From NCBI GenBank assembly GCA_016866335.1, contig VGMT01000003.1, forward strand, positions 62,001 through 126,000: 64,000 bases of DNA. The letters run 5' to 3'. This DNA comes from Bacteroidota bacterium (lineage in GTDB: Bacteria; Bacteroidota; Bacteroidia; CAIKAF01). How positions within the stretch are numbered: the stretch's first letter is position 1; each line of letters begins with the position of its first letter. A program made the position numbers and the translations under genes. The notes beneath the pieces are model-generated. The model was given only the letters and a program-made list of their open reading frames with translations, ran no database searches and was not told the DNA's origin. Shown piece after piece: positions 1-9,451 of the stretch.

Positions 1-176
1 ATAAAACATTGGACCGCGGCTTTGCGCTCAAAACCATTTGGGGCGACGACAGTTATTTCAATGCGCGAAGCATGGATGTTTACATCACCAAACTGCGCAA
101 ATACTTAAAAGAAGACACGAAAATTGAAATTTTAAACGTCCACGGCAAGGGCTTTAAAATGCTGATTTCGGAGTAG
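1..176 (+). CDS. Response regulator, OmpR/PhoB family, C-terminal fragment
   Basis: Open from the left window edge (in frame from base 3) to a TAG at 174-176, giving the last 57 residues. The text is the end of a winged-helix DNA-binding domain: RSMDVYITKLRKYL is the recognition-helix region typical of OmpR/PhoB regulators, followed by the C-terminal hairpin ending in HGKGFKMLI. Such proteins bind promoters after phosphorylation by a sensor kinase. The receiver domain lies outside the window and no kinase gene follows, so the stimulus is unknown. Family call is secure; the specific regulator is not. Confidence 0.88.
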   Translation, partial: KTLDRGFALKTIWGDDSYFNARSMDVYITKLRKYLKEDTKIEILNVHGKGFKMLISE

Positions 177-282
177 TTGTTAACGGGCTAAATTGGCGGT
201 TGCCCGGCCCCTTTTAGTTGGGAATGGGGCATCAAAACAACATGTTCATGGTTTGGCATGGCCATTCAAGGGTGAATAGGGT

Positions 283-430
283 GGGCGGCAGCCGGGCTTT
301 CAGGGGTTGTCCGCTGTCAGCGGGCTGGGCTGCAGCGGGCGGCAGGTAGCTCCCAAGGTCGCTCCTGCCGCCGCGCGCAGCCCCGCCCGCTGCCATTGCG
401 GGCAACTCCCTTCAATCCCTGCCGCAGGGC
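283..430 (-). repeat. GC-rich structured intergenic repeat, copy A
   Basis: One of six full copies of a ~150 bp element, here reading on the minus strand. It has the conserved left end GGCAGGGATTGA, the conserved right part GAAAGCCCGGCTGCCGCCC, and between them a long imperfect hairpin. This is the most divergent full copy: the apical part reads AGC-GACCTTGGGA-GCT where other copies read GGC-GACTTTAGGA-GCC, so both sides of the stem changed together. It lies between convergent genes and starts 50 bp past the stop of the deacetylase-like gene at 481. Explains the 304 bp without a gene here. Confidence 0.85.
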
Positions 431-480
431 CAACGCATAAAAAAAGGTTGATAGTGCATTCCAGGTAGGTTCTGTAGAAC

Positions 481-1815
481 CTAATTCCCAGATTTAAGTT
501 CCTGGGCCAATTCAAGGTGGCTTCGGTACAATTCTGCCCAAGACCGGTTTGGGGATTCTTGGCAAAATGAACGGTCATGCCAAACGCTAATGAACCGCCC
601 ACCGTATTTATGCACTCTGCGCATCAGCAGTTCGATTTTTGAAAGAGCCAATTCGGGCGAATCGTGGCTGTAAAATCGGAAAACGGTTTCCATTACCGCA
701 AATGGATGAATGGTTAAAGGCAGCTGTCGGTTCCGTTCTAGGTCAAAGAAAGGGTATGCAACCGATATTCCAGCTCTAAAACCTATGGCGTCTGAATATC
801 CCATGGAATGTTCATGCCTAAATCCTACTTCGTAAGCTTGGCGAAAACTATGAGGAAGGTTGAACCTCAAAAAATGCCTCCGAACATGGAGCATTCTTTG
901 GCGTTTCAATTTGCTTTGCAGGCCTGTTTTTTCCGAAATAAGACGGCCAGGTTCGTCCAAACACAGGTAGGAAGGGTGCAGCCCGACTCGGCCTACTTTC
1001 TTCACTTTTTGAAGCAGTTCGGTGTATGCGGGGTGCTGAGGTTCAACAGCATGGTCGAATTTTCCTTTTTTAGAGTGCAAAACAAAAAGGCGAACGCTTA
1101 CCTTATTTCGTTTGGCTTGACGTCGAATCCAACGGTAGTTGTCGTAGGGGTCTGGTTTATTTAAAAAGAGCAGCCGAAAGCGGTGTCGAACGGCATCGCC
1201 CCGTAATTTAATGCAGTCCAGGCAAAGGCCAATCAGGTTTCGCCACAGTGGTTTTCCCCGGTATTTGAAGCCATTGTCAATATCCATGGTACTTAGAAAA
1301 TCGAATTTTTTCTTGGGTTTTTTTAAGGAAGGGAACGTTTGAAGCAGCAATTGAAGCAGTTGGTCGGCCCAAATGTGGGCAATAGGCCAGTCTAGGAACT
1401 GGTATTGAGATGCCAACGAGTTTGCCGACCTGAATCGTCCGTGCTTGTCGGGAGCATGGTGGTTGTATTCTTCGTATCGGCTGGCTAAATAAAAGACCGC
1501 GGCGGGCAAATCATAGTTTAAATCGGCCTGCTGGTCTATTGGAAAAAGAATGGTATTTTCACCTTGACCTTTTATTTCGGGCACAAAATCCCTAAAGCTG
1601 GTTTCATCTAAAAATCCACAGTTGGGAATGAACAAGGCAGAATCGGCACCCGCTTTACCGTACGATATTTTTGGGCCTTTAAAAGCTAGAAACACCTTCC
1701 AGTTCGAAACCAAGTGAAGGCTAAATGAATCGGCAAGTAGGCAAGAAAAAATGAGTTTAAATGAATAAACAGACCTGGGACTTTTTTTGGGTACAAAGAT
1801 GTACAGGTCCTGCAT
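481..1815 (-). CDS. Polysaccharide deacetylase-like protein (probable DUF7033 type)
   Basis: A 444-residue protein resembling the Bacteroidota family with an N-terminal DUF7033-like part and a C-terminal NodB-like deacetylase fold. Residues near 175-182 contain MDIDNGF, the place of the metal-binding Asp pair in that family; GLHPSY near 280 and a late SVWHD near 420 fit later motifs. Members act on envelope or secreted polysaccharide, but substrate is not shown. It begins 8 bp after the stop of the upstream S41 protease gene on the same strand, so the two are probably co-transcribed. The N-terminus has no obvious signal peptide. Family assignment is from memory of motif layout, so moderate. 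Confidence 0.65.
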   Translation of the reverse strand: MQDLYIFVPKKSPRSVYSFKLIFSCLLADSFSLHLVSNWKVFLAFKGPKISYGKAGADSALFIPNCGFLDETSFRDFVPEIKGQGENTILFPIDQQADLNYDLPAAVFYLASRYEEYNHHAPDKHGRFRSANSLASQYQFLDWPIAHIWADQLLQLLLQTFPSLKKPKKKFDFLSTMDIDNGFKYRGKPLWRNLIGLCLDCIKLRGDAVRHRFRLLFLNKPDPYDNYRWIRRQAKRNKVSVRLFVLHSKKGKFDHAVEPQHPAYTELLQKVKKVGRVGLHPSYLCLDEPGRLISEKTGLQSKLKRQRMLHVRRHFLRFNLPHSFRQAYEVGFRHEHSMGYSDAIGFRAGISVAYPFFDLERNRQLPLTIHPFAVMETVFRFYSHDSPELALSKIELLMRRVHKYGGRFISVWHDRSFCQESPNRSWAELYRSHLELAQELKSGN

Positions 1816-1823
1816 GGTTTAGC

Positions 1824-3563
1824 TTATTCGTTTTCAGGCAACAGTTCGTCTTCCTCGGTGCTTTGGTCTGCTTCAAGGGCGTCTGGAATTTTGAAGCCAG
1901 GAGAAAGAATGGAGCGGTAGCGTTTTTCGTCTTGCAGAATTTCTATTGCCTGCAAAACGATGGGGTCGTCCAGCAGGGAGGAACGAATTCTGGCCCGGCG
2001 GTATCCGTATCGACTAACGATTTCCATGCGCAGGTAGCGTGAAATTTCATTTTGAAACATAGAAAGGTCTTTCCTTTTAACGGATTTTTTCTTGTTAAGC
2101 AATTGTTCGTATTCTTCATTGATTCGGTCAAAATAGCGTTCCCGTACTGCCGTTTCTTTAAAGGTAGCCAGGGCTTTTTCGCTTTCGGTTTCGTAGCCAT
2201 ACTCCTTGTCTTTTAAAAACTCCATGAATTGCGCGTAGGTGCTGGGCTCTATTTTAAAATTGGCGGTATCGGTCAATCGGGGATTTTGCCGATAAAACAG
2301 ATTGGCGAATTCAAAAATCAGGTCTTTTTGAACCAAAGCCACTAAGATTTTTGACATTTTTGGACTGGGTAATGGCAGGTCAGGTTGAACCCCAGCCCCG
2401 TCCTTTACCTGCCGGCCCAACTTGGTTTTAAATGCGTTTCGCAACGAATCGGGTATGGTTTTTACCTTTCCCGAGGCATCTCGGTTTGAATAATCAAGGG
2501 CCTGAATGCAGCGGCCACTGGGAATGTAGTATTTGGAGGTTGTAACCTTTAATTGGGTATTGTAAACCAAGGTTCGGGTAGATTGCACCAAACCTTTTCC
2601 AAAGGTTCTTTGTCCAATAATCACTCCGCGGTCTAAATCTTGAATGGTTCCTGAGACAATTTCAGAAGCCGATGCGGAACGTCGGTCAACAAGTACGGCC
2701 AATTTAATATCGGCGTCAAGGGCATCGCCCAAAGTTCGATAGGCTTTATTCCATTCGGTTACTTTGCCCTTGGTGGTAACCACCAACTCGCCCCTAGGTA
2801 CAAAGTTGTTTACAACCGATATGGCTTCCCGAAGCAAACCTCCAGGATTTCCCCTAAGGTCAAGCACCATTGCATTTAATTCCGGGTTTGATTTTTTAAG
2901 TTCTTGCATTGCATTTCGCACATCAACTCCGGCGTTGGGGGTAAATCCGGTTAATTTGATAAAGCCAGTTTTGGAATTCAACATGCCTGAGTAGGCCACA
3001 TTTTTCATTCTAATTTCTTGGCGTACCACATTAACAAGCACCGGCTTTTCTTCTCCAGGACGAATTAATTCAATTTGGGCAGTGGTTCCGGGAGCGCCCC
3101 GAAGCAATTTAACAACATCGTCCGTATTCAAATCAATAACCGAGGTTCCATTTACCTTAACCATTTTATCGCCGGGCTGCATTCCAGCTGTTTGTGCCGG
3201 GGTATCTTCGTAGGGTTCAACAATGGTAATGTAGCGTCCAAATTTTCGAACCACAGCACCAATACCACCATATTGACCTGTTGTGCTCATTCGGTGGTTT
3301 TCAATTTCAGATTCAGGAATGAAGGTGGTGTAGGGGTCAAGCGATTCAAGCATAGATTCAATGGCCGACTCGGTCAGGGTTCCAGGACTAATGGGATCAA
3401 CATAATAGGTGTCTAGTTCCCGCATTAGGGTTGAAAAAATTTCCAGATTCTTAGAAATTTCGAAGGATTGCCCAAATCCAAATGCCAACAAGGCCATGGT
3501 TCCTCCTGCCAGAGCAGAAACCCATGGATTTTTTAAACGAGAAAGGGGGTTGAATGGCTTCAT
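1824..3563 (-). CDS. S41 family C-terminal processing peptidase (CtpA/Prc-like)
   Basis: 579 residues: an N-terminal hydrophobic anchor (about 14-32), a PDZ domain (about 95-180) and a tail-specific protease domain. The catalytic Ser lies in RSASASEIVSG (about Ser298) and the general-base Lys in FGKG (about Lys323), 25 residues apart as in E. coli Prc. It would cut periplasmic proteins from their C-termini. A TACTTTTA sequence ends 5 nt before the ATG, a near-match to the -7 promoter box. Divergent from the S26 peptidase gene and probably co-transcribed with the deacetylase-like gene downstream. Confidence 0.95.
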   Translation of the reverse strand: MKPFNPLSRLKNPWVSALAGGTMALLAFGFGQSFEISKNLEIFSTLMRELDTYYVDPISPGTLTESAIESMLESLDPYTTFIPESEIENHRMSTTGQYGGIGAVVRKFGRYITIVEPYEDTPAQTAGMQPGDKMVKVNGTSVIDLNTDDVVKLLRGAPGTTAQIELIRPGEEKPVLVNVVRQEIRMKNVAYSGMLNSKTGFIKLTGFTPNAGVDVRNAMQELKKSNPELNAMVLDLRGNPGGLLREAISVVNNFVPRGELVVTTKGKVTEWNKAYRTLGDALDADIKLAVLVDRRSASASEIVSGTIQDLDRGVIIGQRTFGKGLVQSTRTLVYNTQLKVTTSKYYIPSGRCIQALDYSNRDASGKVKTIPDSLRNAFKTKLGRQVKDGAGVQPDLPLPSPKMSKILVALVQKDLIFEFANLFYRQNPRLTDTANFKIEPSTYAQFMEFLKDKEYGYETESEKALATFKETAVRERYFDRINEEYEQLLNKKKSVKRKDLSMFQNEISRYLRMEIVSRYGYRRARIRSSLLDDPIVLQAIEILQDEKRYRSILSPGFKIPDALEADQSTEEDELLPENE

Positions 3564-3671
3564 TTCGGTAAAAGTACAAGAGATTTTGTTATAGTAAACA
3601 TGAAACGAGAGCTTACTGGCTTTGGTATAATCAAATAGCGTGGTTTGCCCAACAATGTCTACTTTTAATCA

Positions 3672-4208
3672 ATGTTAAGATGGGTTTTGCATGTGTTCAT
3701 TTCCCTTGGTTTGGGCTTTGGTCAGTCCATTTTGGGCCAATCTGCTGAATTGTCGTTCCCAAACAGGCAAAAAGTAGCCCTGATTGGCACCTCTATGCGC
3801 GGTTGGATTGAGCCGGGCGACAGTTTGGATTTAAAGCTGGATAAAAGCGGTGAAATGCCTTTAAATTATGGGGATTTCGCCATCATTGCCAAAGGCGGGA
3901 ACCCCAAAATCCCCTTGCTTAAAATGGTGGTTGGTCTGCCGGGTGATTCCATTGGATTTTGTGCGACAGATTCAACCTGCCTAACCGTAAATGGGGCACC
4001 TGTTCTTGGTCCCCATGGCAAACCAATTCCCTTGTCTGCTAAACGGAAACACATGGTTTTTTTGATAGTTCAACGGATAAAGGGCAGGCTGCCTGAAGGA
4101 TTTTATTGGGTAACCGGAAGTGTGGCCGGCACCCACGACAGCACCCTTTTTGGCCCTGTTTTACGAAAGCAAATTTTGGGCACAGCCTGTCTTTCCTCTC
4201 GACAGTAA
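3672..4208 (+). CDS. S26 family signal peptidase-like protein (LepB/TraF fold)
   Basis: 178 residues with an N-terminal hydrophobic segment. GTSMRGWIEPGDSL (about 40-53) carries the expected catalytic Ser, and LLKMVVGLPGDSI (about 82-94) the catalytic Lys; VNG and a late FYWVTGS...DSTLFGPV box match the remaining S26 boxes. It is shorter than housekeeping Bacteroidota LepB proteins and has only one membrane segment, so it may be a specialised peptidase like TraF rather than the main signal peptidase. The N-terminus looks like a cleavable signal, which would release it to the periplasm. TACTTTTA ends 4 nt before the ATG. Confidence 0.75.
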   Translation: MLRWVLHVFISLGLGFGQSILGQSAELSFPNRQKVALIGTSMRGWIEPGDSLDLKLDKSGEMPLNYGDFAIIAKGGNPKIPLLKMVVGLPGDSIGFCATDSTCLTVNGAPVLGPHGKPIPLSAKRKHMVFLIVQRIKGRLPEGFYWVTGSVAGTHDSTLFGPVLRKQILGTACLSSRQ

Positions 4209-4385
4209 GGAACTGCATTTAAATTTCATTGTTCAAATAAAATTTTATCTTTAACCTGATTTTCAAAAAGGTACAGGTTAGATTCTTTTATGTTTTTCCT
4301 TGATTTTTTTTGTGCCGGGTTTAAGGATAGAACAAAATGTGGCTTGCTTTAATCTGGAGGTTTTATACCAAATAACCGAGTTTAG

Positions 4386-4730
4386 ATGAGGACCATTAGC
4401 TTACCTGAAATTGTCGAACTTGCCCAGCTGAGTTTGGAAAGGCCCGGTTCAACAAATTGGCTTAAGGGGCAATTGCAGGAGGTTAAGCCCCACAATTCCG
4501 TGGCAAAAGGAGCGCTTGAGTTTTTAGCCGAAAACAACTTCGATGGCCTATTGCTTCTTTCAATTTTACAGCAAACGCCAGCCAAGGCTAATTTGAACGA
4601 GAGGGGCCTGATGGAGTTTCAAGGGAAGCGCCAAGGTCTTGGGCGTAGTTTGATACTCGCACTGGGTTTAATCTGCCTAGCGCTAACCGTTTTTCTTTAT
4701 TTGCGGTTGGCTCATGGCATTTTTAGATAA
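4386..4730 (+). CDS. Hypothetical protein with C-terminal membrane anchor
   Basis: 114 residues not recognised. The first ~75 are polar and helical in character; residues about 80-107 form one hydrophobic segment (GRSLILALGLICLALTVFLY), followed by a short basic tail, so it is probably tail-anchored in the inner membrane. It stands between the S26 peptidase and the OmpA lipoprotein, all on the plus strand, but with gaps over 100 bp, so an operon is not evident. The competing minus-strand frame is shorter. Existence is likely but not certain. Confidence 0.55.
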   Translation: MRTISLPEIVELAQLSLERPGSTNWLKGQLQEVKPHNSVAKGALEFLAENNFDGLLLLSILQQTPAKANLNERGLMEFQGKRQGLGRSLILALGLICLALTVFLYLRLAHGIFR

Positions 4731-4827
4731 TAGAGCAAAGGGAAAAAACAATTTTGATTGAAGGTACATTAACTAGGGAATGTTAATAACCTTGTGGCAG
4801 ATGGCGAATTGGGGCTGGGTTAGTGGA

Positions 4828-4835
4828 TAATTTTG
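4828..4835 (+). promoter_or_regulatory. -7 promoter box TAATTTTG for OmpA lipoprotein gene
   Basis: Exact match to the Bacteroidota TAnnTTTG box, ending 18 nt before the ATG at 4854. It supports that internal ATG over one 21 nt upstream, which would lie nearly at the transcription start and would spoil the lipoprotein signal. Confidence 0.55.
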
Positions 4836-4853
4836 GGGTATAAAAGATGTAGT

Positions 4854-5804
4854 ATGCGTTTTATTAACCTGTTTGTTGTGTTAACCCTAGGGCTTGGTGG
4901 TTGTGTTTCTTCAAGGCAATTTAAAGAAATGGAAATGCAGAAACTTGCCTTGCAAAAAATGTCCGACAGTTTGTTGGCTTTGTCGGCGAACCAATCCGGT
5001 GAATTAGGGAATTTAAGGGTAAGCCATGCACAGTTAACCGAAGAAGTTGCTGTATTAAGGGCCGACACCTTAGAAACAGGCGGTCAGTTTAGGCGCTTGC
5101 AGCATGCTTTTCAGGAAGCATCAAAGCAAAATCAAATGTTGGAGGACAATTACAGAAAACTTTTGAAAGGCAGGGAATCTGAAGCCACTGAGATGATGAA
5201 TCAGCTTAGGGATGCCCGCAGCCAATTGCTGCAAAGGGAGGATTCTGTTTTGTCCCTGGAAAAGGCACTTATGGCCAAGATTGCTCGGTTGAATGAGCTG
5301 GAAGAAATTTTGGCGCGCAGAGACCGTGAAATGCAAGCGTTGAGGTCTACCGTTGCCAAAGCATTAAAATCGTACGAGGGTGCAGGATTGTCGGTGCAGT
5401 TGCGCAATGGAAAGGTCTATGTTTCTTTGTCTGAAAAATTGCTGTTTGCCTCGGGTTCAACGGCTGTAGCCGAAAACGGCAAAAAGGCATTAACTCAACT
5501 TGGGCAGGCGCTTAATGCCGATACAACCTTGCAGATTTTGGTGGAAGGCCACACCGATGATGTGCCCATGAAGCCAGCACAGAACCTACAAGACAATTGG
5601 GATTTGTCGGTGTTGCGTGCAACCTCAATTGTCCGGATTTTGGTAAAAGAGGGGGGTGTTAACCGCAGTCGGATTACCGCAAGCGGTAAGGGTGAGTTCA
5701 GCCCCTTGGCCCCCAACGATACTCCTGAAAACAAAGCCCGTAACCGCCGAACTGAAATTATTTTGTCGCCTAAATTGGACATGTTGTACGACCTTGTGAA
5801 GTGA
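4854..5804 (+). CDS. OmpA family lipoprotein with coiled coil
   Basis: 316 residues. The N-terminus MRFINLFVVLTLGLGGCVSS is a lipoprotein signal with lipobox LGGC, so Cys17 is probably acylated. Residues ~20-180 are heptad-rich and predict a long coiled coil. The C-terminal ~120 residues are an OmpA/MotB peptidoglycan-binding domain: LLFASGSTAV, EGHTDDVPM, RATSIVRILV and ARNRRTEIIL. It likely links outer membrane and peptidoglycan. The start at 4854 is chosen from the signal peptide and the promoter box. Confidence 0.93.
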   Translation: MRFINLFVVLTLGLGGCVSSRQFKEMEMQKLALQKMSDSLLALSANQSGELGNLRVSHAQLTEEVAVLRADTLETGGQFRRLQHAFQEASKQNQMLEDNYRKLLKGRESEATEMMNQLRDARSQLLQREDSVLSLEKALMAKIARLNELEEILARRDREMQALRSTVAKALKSYEGAGLSVQLRNGKVYVSLSEKLLFASGSTAVAENGKKALTQLGQALNADTTLQILVEGHTDDVPMKPAQNLQDNWDLSVLRATSIVRILVKEGGVNRSRITASGKGEFSPLAPNDTPENKARNRRTEIILSPKLDMLYDLVK

Positions 5805-5906
5805 TCCACTTGAGCCCCAACTCTGATGTGCCGTTTTTGTTGCCAATCTTCTTGGTTTAAGTTCTAAATTCAAGGGAACTCCTTTTCTACAAACGGGTTT
5901 GATTTG

Positions 5907-5914
5907 TACCTTTG
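5907..5914 (+). promoter_or_regulatory. -7 box TACCTTTG, 4 nt before ATG (leaderless type)
   Basis: The exact box is followed by CATA and then ATG at 5919. With the usual spacing the transcript would begin at or next to the A of the start codon. The in-frame TTG at 5904 lies before the box and can be excluded as a start. Confidence 0.6.
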
Positions 5915-5918
5915 CATA

Positions 5919-6278
5919 ATGAATGAGCCCCTATCCTACTTAAGTAAGGTCCAGGATGCCTTTTCGTTTTTTTTGCCCATTGTTCAGGAATCGCTAAATC
6001 TGGTGATAAAAAAGGACATCAGTAAGTATCCAATTTACGTTTTTTCTGCCCTGCCGTTTGGTTTAGGCACTTTGCTTTCGGAGTCTTCAGAAGAAAGCCA
6101 TGGGTTTAGCCTTTATGTTGCCACCACCGAAGATTTTATTCAAAAGGGAGTTATTCCAATCGAAAAAGCAAAATCGTTTATTGCCACCTATAAACCTGTT
6201 GAAACGCATTGCTGTTTATTTGTTGTGCCTGAGGATTTAGATGAAGCCCGGTTTATATTTTACCCCCTAAAATCGTAA
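5919..6278 (+). CDS. Conserved-looking hypothetical cytosolic protein
   Basis: 119 residues, not recognised. No signal peptide or membrane segment; the composition is that of a small mixed alpha/beta soluble protein (ISKYPIYVFSALPFGLG, THCCLFVVPEDLDEARFIFY). The start is set by a TACCTTTG promoter box four bases upstream. A small membrane protein gene follows 6 nt after the stop on the same strand, so the pair probably share a transcript. No function can be given. Confidence 0.65.
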   Translation: MNEPLSYLSKVQDAFSFFLPIVQESLNLVIKKDISKYPIYVFSALPFGLGTLLSESSEESHGFSLYVATTEDFIQKGVIPIEKAKSFIATYKPVETHCCLFVVPEDLDEARFIFYPLKS

Positions 6279-6284
6279 CATACA

Positions 6285-6695
6285 GTGACAAAGCAATTGG
6301 CATTAGGATTTTTGGTGAGCTACCTTTTTCTGGCTGGGGCGTATGGGTTGTTTTCGAATGCCATTGGGGGAATAGACCTTCATGGCCCGAATGTGGCGCT
6401 TTTTATGCTGTTTCACTTGGTTTTAATGTGGGTTACCTCGGTAATTGCCACCTATTTTTGGTACAAAATACCCTTGCCCCTTTTATCGGCAAAGGGCTTG
6501 GCAATTTGGGTTACCTTGCCCGTTGCCATTCTTAGTATTCAGCATCGGGATATGGGTTGGCAGGCCTTGATTTTTTGGGGGGAATCATGGCAAAATCACC
6601 AATTTTTGGTGGTTTTTAATTTGATAGTGGCTTACATTTGGAGTCGTGTCGGCCCCTGGTTTTCTCGCCGATTTTTTTACCCGGAACTGCCTTAA
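6285..6695 (+). CDS. Small multi-pass membrane protein, unknown
   Basis: 136 residues beginning at GTG, with about four hydrophobic segments (near 5-25, 38-60, 70-90, 108-125) and a basic end (SRRFF). Not recognised. The GTG lies 6 nt after the upstream stop, which suggests translation from the same transcript. Its stop codon overlaps by 4 nt the end of the convergent queG gene. Confidence 0.6.
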   Translation: MTKQLALGFLVSYLFLAGAYGLFSNAIGGIDLHGPNVALFMLFHLVLMWVTSVIATYFWYKIPLPLLSAKGLAIWVTLPVAILSIQHRDMGWQALIFWGESWQNHQFLVVFNLIVAYIWSRVGPWFSRRFFYPELP

Positions 6696-7654
6696 AGACT
6701 TCCTTTTTCCTTGTTTTTACAGGAATCCAAGAATTCAATGTTGCGCATGAGCCCTTTGTACCCTACCCGTTTGATGGCAGATTTTGAAAACACCCTTTGA
6801 AAGGTTTCTTGGGTCATTTGTTTCCATTCATTTCGACTCATCTGAATCAAATCGGGTTTAGGTAAAAAGGCCGTTTCGGTGTGAGGTTCAGAAAACCGGT
6901 TCCAGGGGCAAACCTCTTGGCAAATGTCGCAGCCAAACATCCAGTCTTTAAAAACATGGGGTTCTACGCCCTGAATGGCCTCCTTTAATTCTATTGTGAA
7001 ATAAGATATGCATTTGCTTCCATCCACGGAATAGGGTTCAATGGCTTGGGTGGGGCAGGCATCGATGCATCGAGTGCAATCGCCACAATAGTCGGGAATT
7101 GGATTGTCTGCCGCCATTTCCATATCGGTCAACCATTCAGCCAAGAAAAAATAACTTCCTTTTTTGGGAGAAATTAGGTTGCTGTTTTTTCCAACCCATC
7201 CCAGGCCGGCTTTCGCCGCCCAAGCCTTTTCAAGGACTGGAGCAGAATCCACAAAAACCCTTCCTGCACAAGGGCCTAAAGCATCTTGAACCTGTTCCGT
7301 GAATTCCAACAATTTTCGTTTAACCACAAAATGGTAATCTTCTCCCAAGGCATATCGACTTAGGTTGGGCGCATCTTCCTCGGTTGTTTTTTGGTGCCCC
7401 GGAAAATAATTGTACAGCAAAGAAACCACCGTTTTTGTTCCCGGCTCTAATTTCGTGGGGTCCAATCTAAGGTCAAAATGGTTAGCCATATAGGCCATTT
7501 TCCCATGTTTGTTTTTTAAAAGCCAATTTTCTAGCCGTGGGGCTTCTGTTTCTAAAAAGCCCGCCACAGAAATTCCGCAGCCATAAAATCCTAAATCCAT
7601 GGCGCGCTTTTTTACCACCGACGAGCGGTAGCTTAAAAGTTCAGAGCGTGTCAT
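6692..7654 (-). CDS. queG: Epoxyqueuosine reductase QueG
   Basis: 320 residues. This cobalamin-dependent iron-sulfur enzyme performs the last step of queuosine synthesis in tRNA wobble position 34, reducing epoxyqueuosine. Two 4Fe-4S binding stretches are visible: [12 protein letters not shown] (Cys190, 193, 196, 200) and CDICQEVCP (about 242-249). The catalytic Asp is in FVDSAPV (Asp136), and [10 protein letters not shown] is a family hallmark. Length is near normal. The start overlaps the end of ruvB by 14 nt, so the two are translationally linked. Confidence 0.96.
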   Translation of the reverse strand: MTRSELLSYRSSVVKKRAMDLGFYGCGISVAGFLETEAPRLENWLLKNKHGKMAYMANHFDLRLDPTKLEPGTKTVVSLLYNYFPGHQKTTEEDAPNLSRYALGEDYHFVVKRKLLEFTEQVQDALGPCAGRVFVDSAPVLEKAWAAKAGLGWVGKNSNLISPKKGSYFFLAEWLTDMEMAADNPIPDYCGDCTRCIDACPTQAIEPYSVDGSKCISYFTIELKEAIQGVEPHVFKDWMFGCDICQEVCPWNRFSEPHTETAFLPKPDLIQMSRNEWKQMTQETFQRVFSKSAIKRVGYKGLMRNIEFLDSCKNKEKGSL

Positions 7655-8696
7655 GGCTGTCGAAAAGCCCAGGTAAATTCTCTCCGGGCTGATAGGGGAA
7701 TCCCAAATGCCGGTAGGCCTTTTCCATTACCACGCGACCGCGCGGGGTTCGGGCTAAAAAGCCCTCTTGAATCAAATAAGGTTCATAAACCTCTTCAATG
7801 GTGCCGGAATCTTCGCCTACGGCCGTAGCTATGGTTGTAAGCCCAATGGGTCCGCCCTTAAATTTGGTGATCATTGAACTTAAAATCCGGTTGTCCATTT
7901 CATCAAGGCCATAGGCATCCACATTAAGAGACGACAATGCGATTCTAGCAATATCATGCGTTATGCTTCCATTGCCCTTAATTTGGGCAAAATCACGTAC
8001 CCTACGTAGAAGGGCATTTGCGATTCTAGGTGTTCCTCGGCTTCTTCGTGCGATTTCTTCTGCCGCGTCGTCAAAAATAGTAAGACCCAAAATGCCGGCA
8101 GACCGTTTTATGATTCCAGATAAAATACTTGCAGAGTAATATTGAAGCCGAGCATTGATGCCAAATCGGGCCCGCAAGGGGGCTGTTAAAAGCCCGCTTC
8201 GGGTGGTGGCGCCAACTAGGGTAAAGGGGTGAAGCGCAATTTGAACCGAACGAGCGCTGGGGCCAGAGTCAATCAATATATCAATCCGAAAATCTTCCAT
8301 GGCGGAATACAAATACTCCTCTACCGTAGCATTCAACCGATGTATTTCGTCTATGAACAGCACGTCTTTCGGGGCAAGATTCGTAAGCAAACCGGCTAAA
8401 TCGCCTGGCTTTTCAAGTACCGGACCCGAGGTAATTTTAATGCCAACTCCCAAATCGTTCGCAATGATATTCGCCAAGGTTGTTTTTCCTAAGCCCGGGG
8501 GCCCATGAAGCAAAACATGGTCTAAGGCCTCTTGGCGTTCCCTTGCCGCTTGAGCAAAAATTTGAAGGTTCGAAACCACATTGTCTTGCCCTGAAAAATC
8601 TTGAAATGCCGAGGGCCTTAACGTTTGCTCTAGCTCTTTTTCATTTTGGTTTAATCGGTCTGAATTGGGGTTTAGGTGTTCGTTCATTTCCCCCAA
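7641..8696 (-). CDS. ruvB: Holliday junction branch migration helicase RuvB
   Basis: 351 residues, full length. AAA+ motor of the RuvABC resolvasome. Walker [10 protein letters not shown] (65-73), Walker B FIDEIHRL (about 114-121), sensor/arginine-finger region [18 protein letters not shown], and the C-terminal winged-helix part ending LGFPYQ. RuvA and RuvC are not adjacent. Starts one base after the stop of the oxidase subunit III-like gene and overlaps queG, so three unrelated functions share one minus-strand operon. Confidence 0.98.
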   Translation of the reverse strand: MGEMNEHLNPNSDRLNQNEKELEQTLRPSAFQDFSGQDNVVSNLQIFAQAARERQEALDHVLLHGPPGLGKTTLANIIANDLGVGIKITSGPVLEKPGDLAGLLTNLAPKDVLFIDEIHRLNATVEEYLYSAMEDFRIDILIDSGPSARSVQIALHPFTLVGATTRSGLLTAPLRARFGINARLQYYSASILSGIIKRSAGILGLTIFDDAAEEIARRSRGTPRIANALLRRVRDFAQIKGNGSITHDIARIALSSLNVDAYGLDEMDNRILSSMITKFKGGPIGLTTIATAVGEDSGTIEEVYEPYLIQEGFLARTPRGRVVMEKAYRHLGFPYQPGENLPGLFDSHDTL

Positions 8697-8697
8697 A

Positions 8698-9330
8698 TTA
8701 GAAGGTCAATAAGAAATAAACGAACAAGACCAACCAAACTACATCGGTAAAATGCCAGTAGGTGGCTACCAAATCAATCTTGGTTTTTTCAAAGGGATTT
8801 GTGAAAAAGATGAGTTCTTTAACCGGGTCACCAAGTACCTTTGAATGTTGATAAATCATCAACCCTAAGGCAGAAATTCCACCGATCATGTGGGCAAAAT
8901 GCAATCCACTAATTACATACACATACGAACTTGCCACATTTACAGTTGGGAAACCAAACCCTAAGGAGAAAAATTCCATCCAACCCCAAGCCTGGCAAAA
9001 CAAAAATGCAACCCCAAGAGCAAAGGCGCCAATAGAAAATAAAAGAGCCCGTTTTAAGTGTTCCTGATAAAACGCCTTTTTTCCATAACTAAGAAGCACC
9101 GAAGAGGCAACCATGCACATAGTGCTCAACACAAAGAACTTGGGAAGCTCTATGGCTAGCTTGGCGTTTGGGCCATGAAAGCGTTGTGCTGTGTACATCG
9201 ACATCATGACCAAAAAAAGCAAACCACTGGCCGCCATGCAAAAAAACAGCAGGGTTTTTAATGGATGCAATTGAAGGCGTTCTGAAGGCCGCCCAATGCT
9301 GTTGCTCGATTTAAGTTCTTTTTTTATCAT
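8698..9330 (-). CDS. Heme-copper oxidase subunit III family protein
   Basis: 210 residues with about five transmembrane helices. [16 protein letters not shown] and the end [20 protein letters not shown] are the signature helices of cytochrome c oxidase subunit [11 protein letters not shown] matches the middle helix. It would sit in the inner membrane as an accessory subunit of a proton-pumping terminal oxidase. No catalytic subunit I is present in the window, so this may be an orphan copy or a second subunit III. First gene of the operon with ruvB and queG. Confidence 0.88.
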   Translation of the reverse strand: MIKKELKSSNSIGRPSERLQLHPLKTLLFFCMAASGLLFLVMMSMYTAQRFHGPNAKLAIELPKFFVLSTMCMVASSVLLSYGKKAFYQEHLKRALLFSIGAFALGVAFLFCQAWGWMEFFSLGFGFPTVNVASSYVYVISGLHFAHMIGGISALGLMIYQHSKVLGDPVKELIFFTNPFEKTKIDLVATYWHFTDVVWLVLFVYFLLTF

Positions 9331-9344
9331 GGCTTATACATCAA

Positions 9345-9352
9345 CAAAAATA
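9345..9352 (-). promoter_or_regulatory. -7 box TATTTTTG upstream of oxidase-ruvB-queG operon
   Basis: On the minus strand an exact TAnnTTTG box ends 14 nt before the ATG at 9330. Likely drives the three-gene operon. Confidence 0.5.
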
Positions 9353-9451
9353 GCAAATCCGATGTTCAGATTAAGGAAATTTTAATTTGTTTGAACCTTC
9401 ATTTCACCTTTTTTACATTTCGGGCCTTGCCGCAATCAATACCTTTATTTT

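Noticed and set aside
300-602. Minus-strand 100-residue frame across repeat copy A
   Set aside because: Its sequence comes from the repeat and the end of the deacetylase-like gene; similar frames appear in other copies only because the GC-rich repeat lacks stops.
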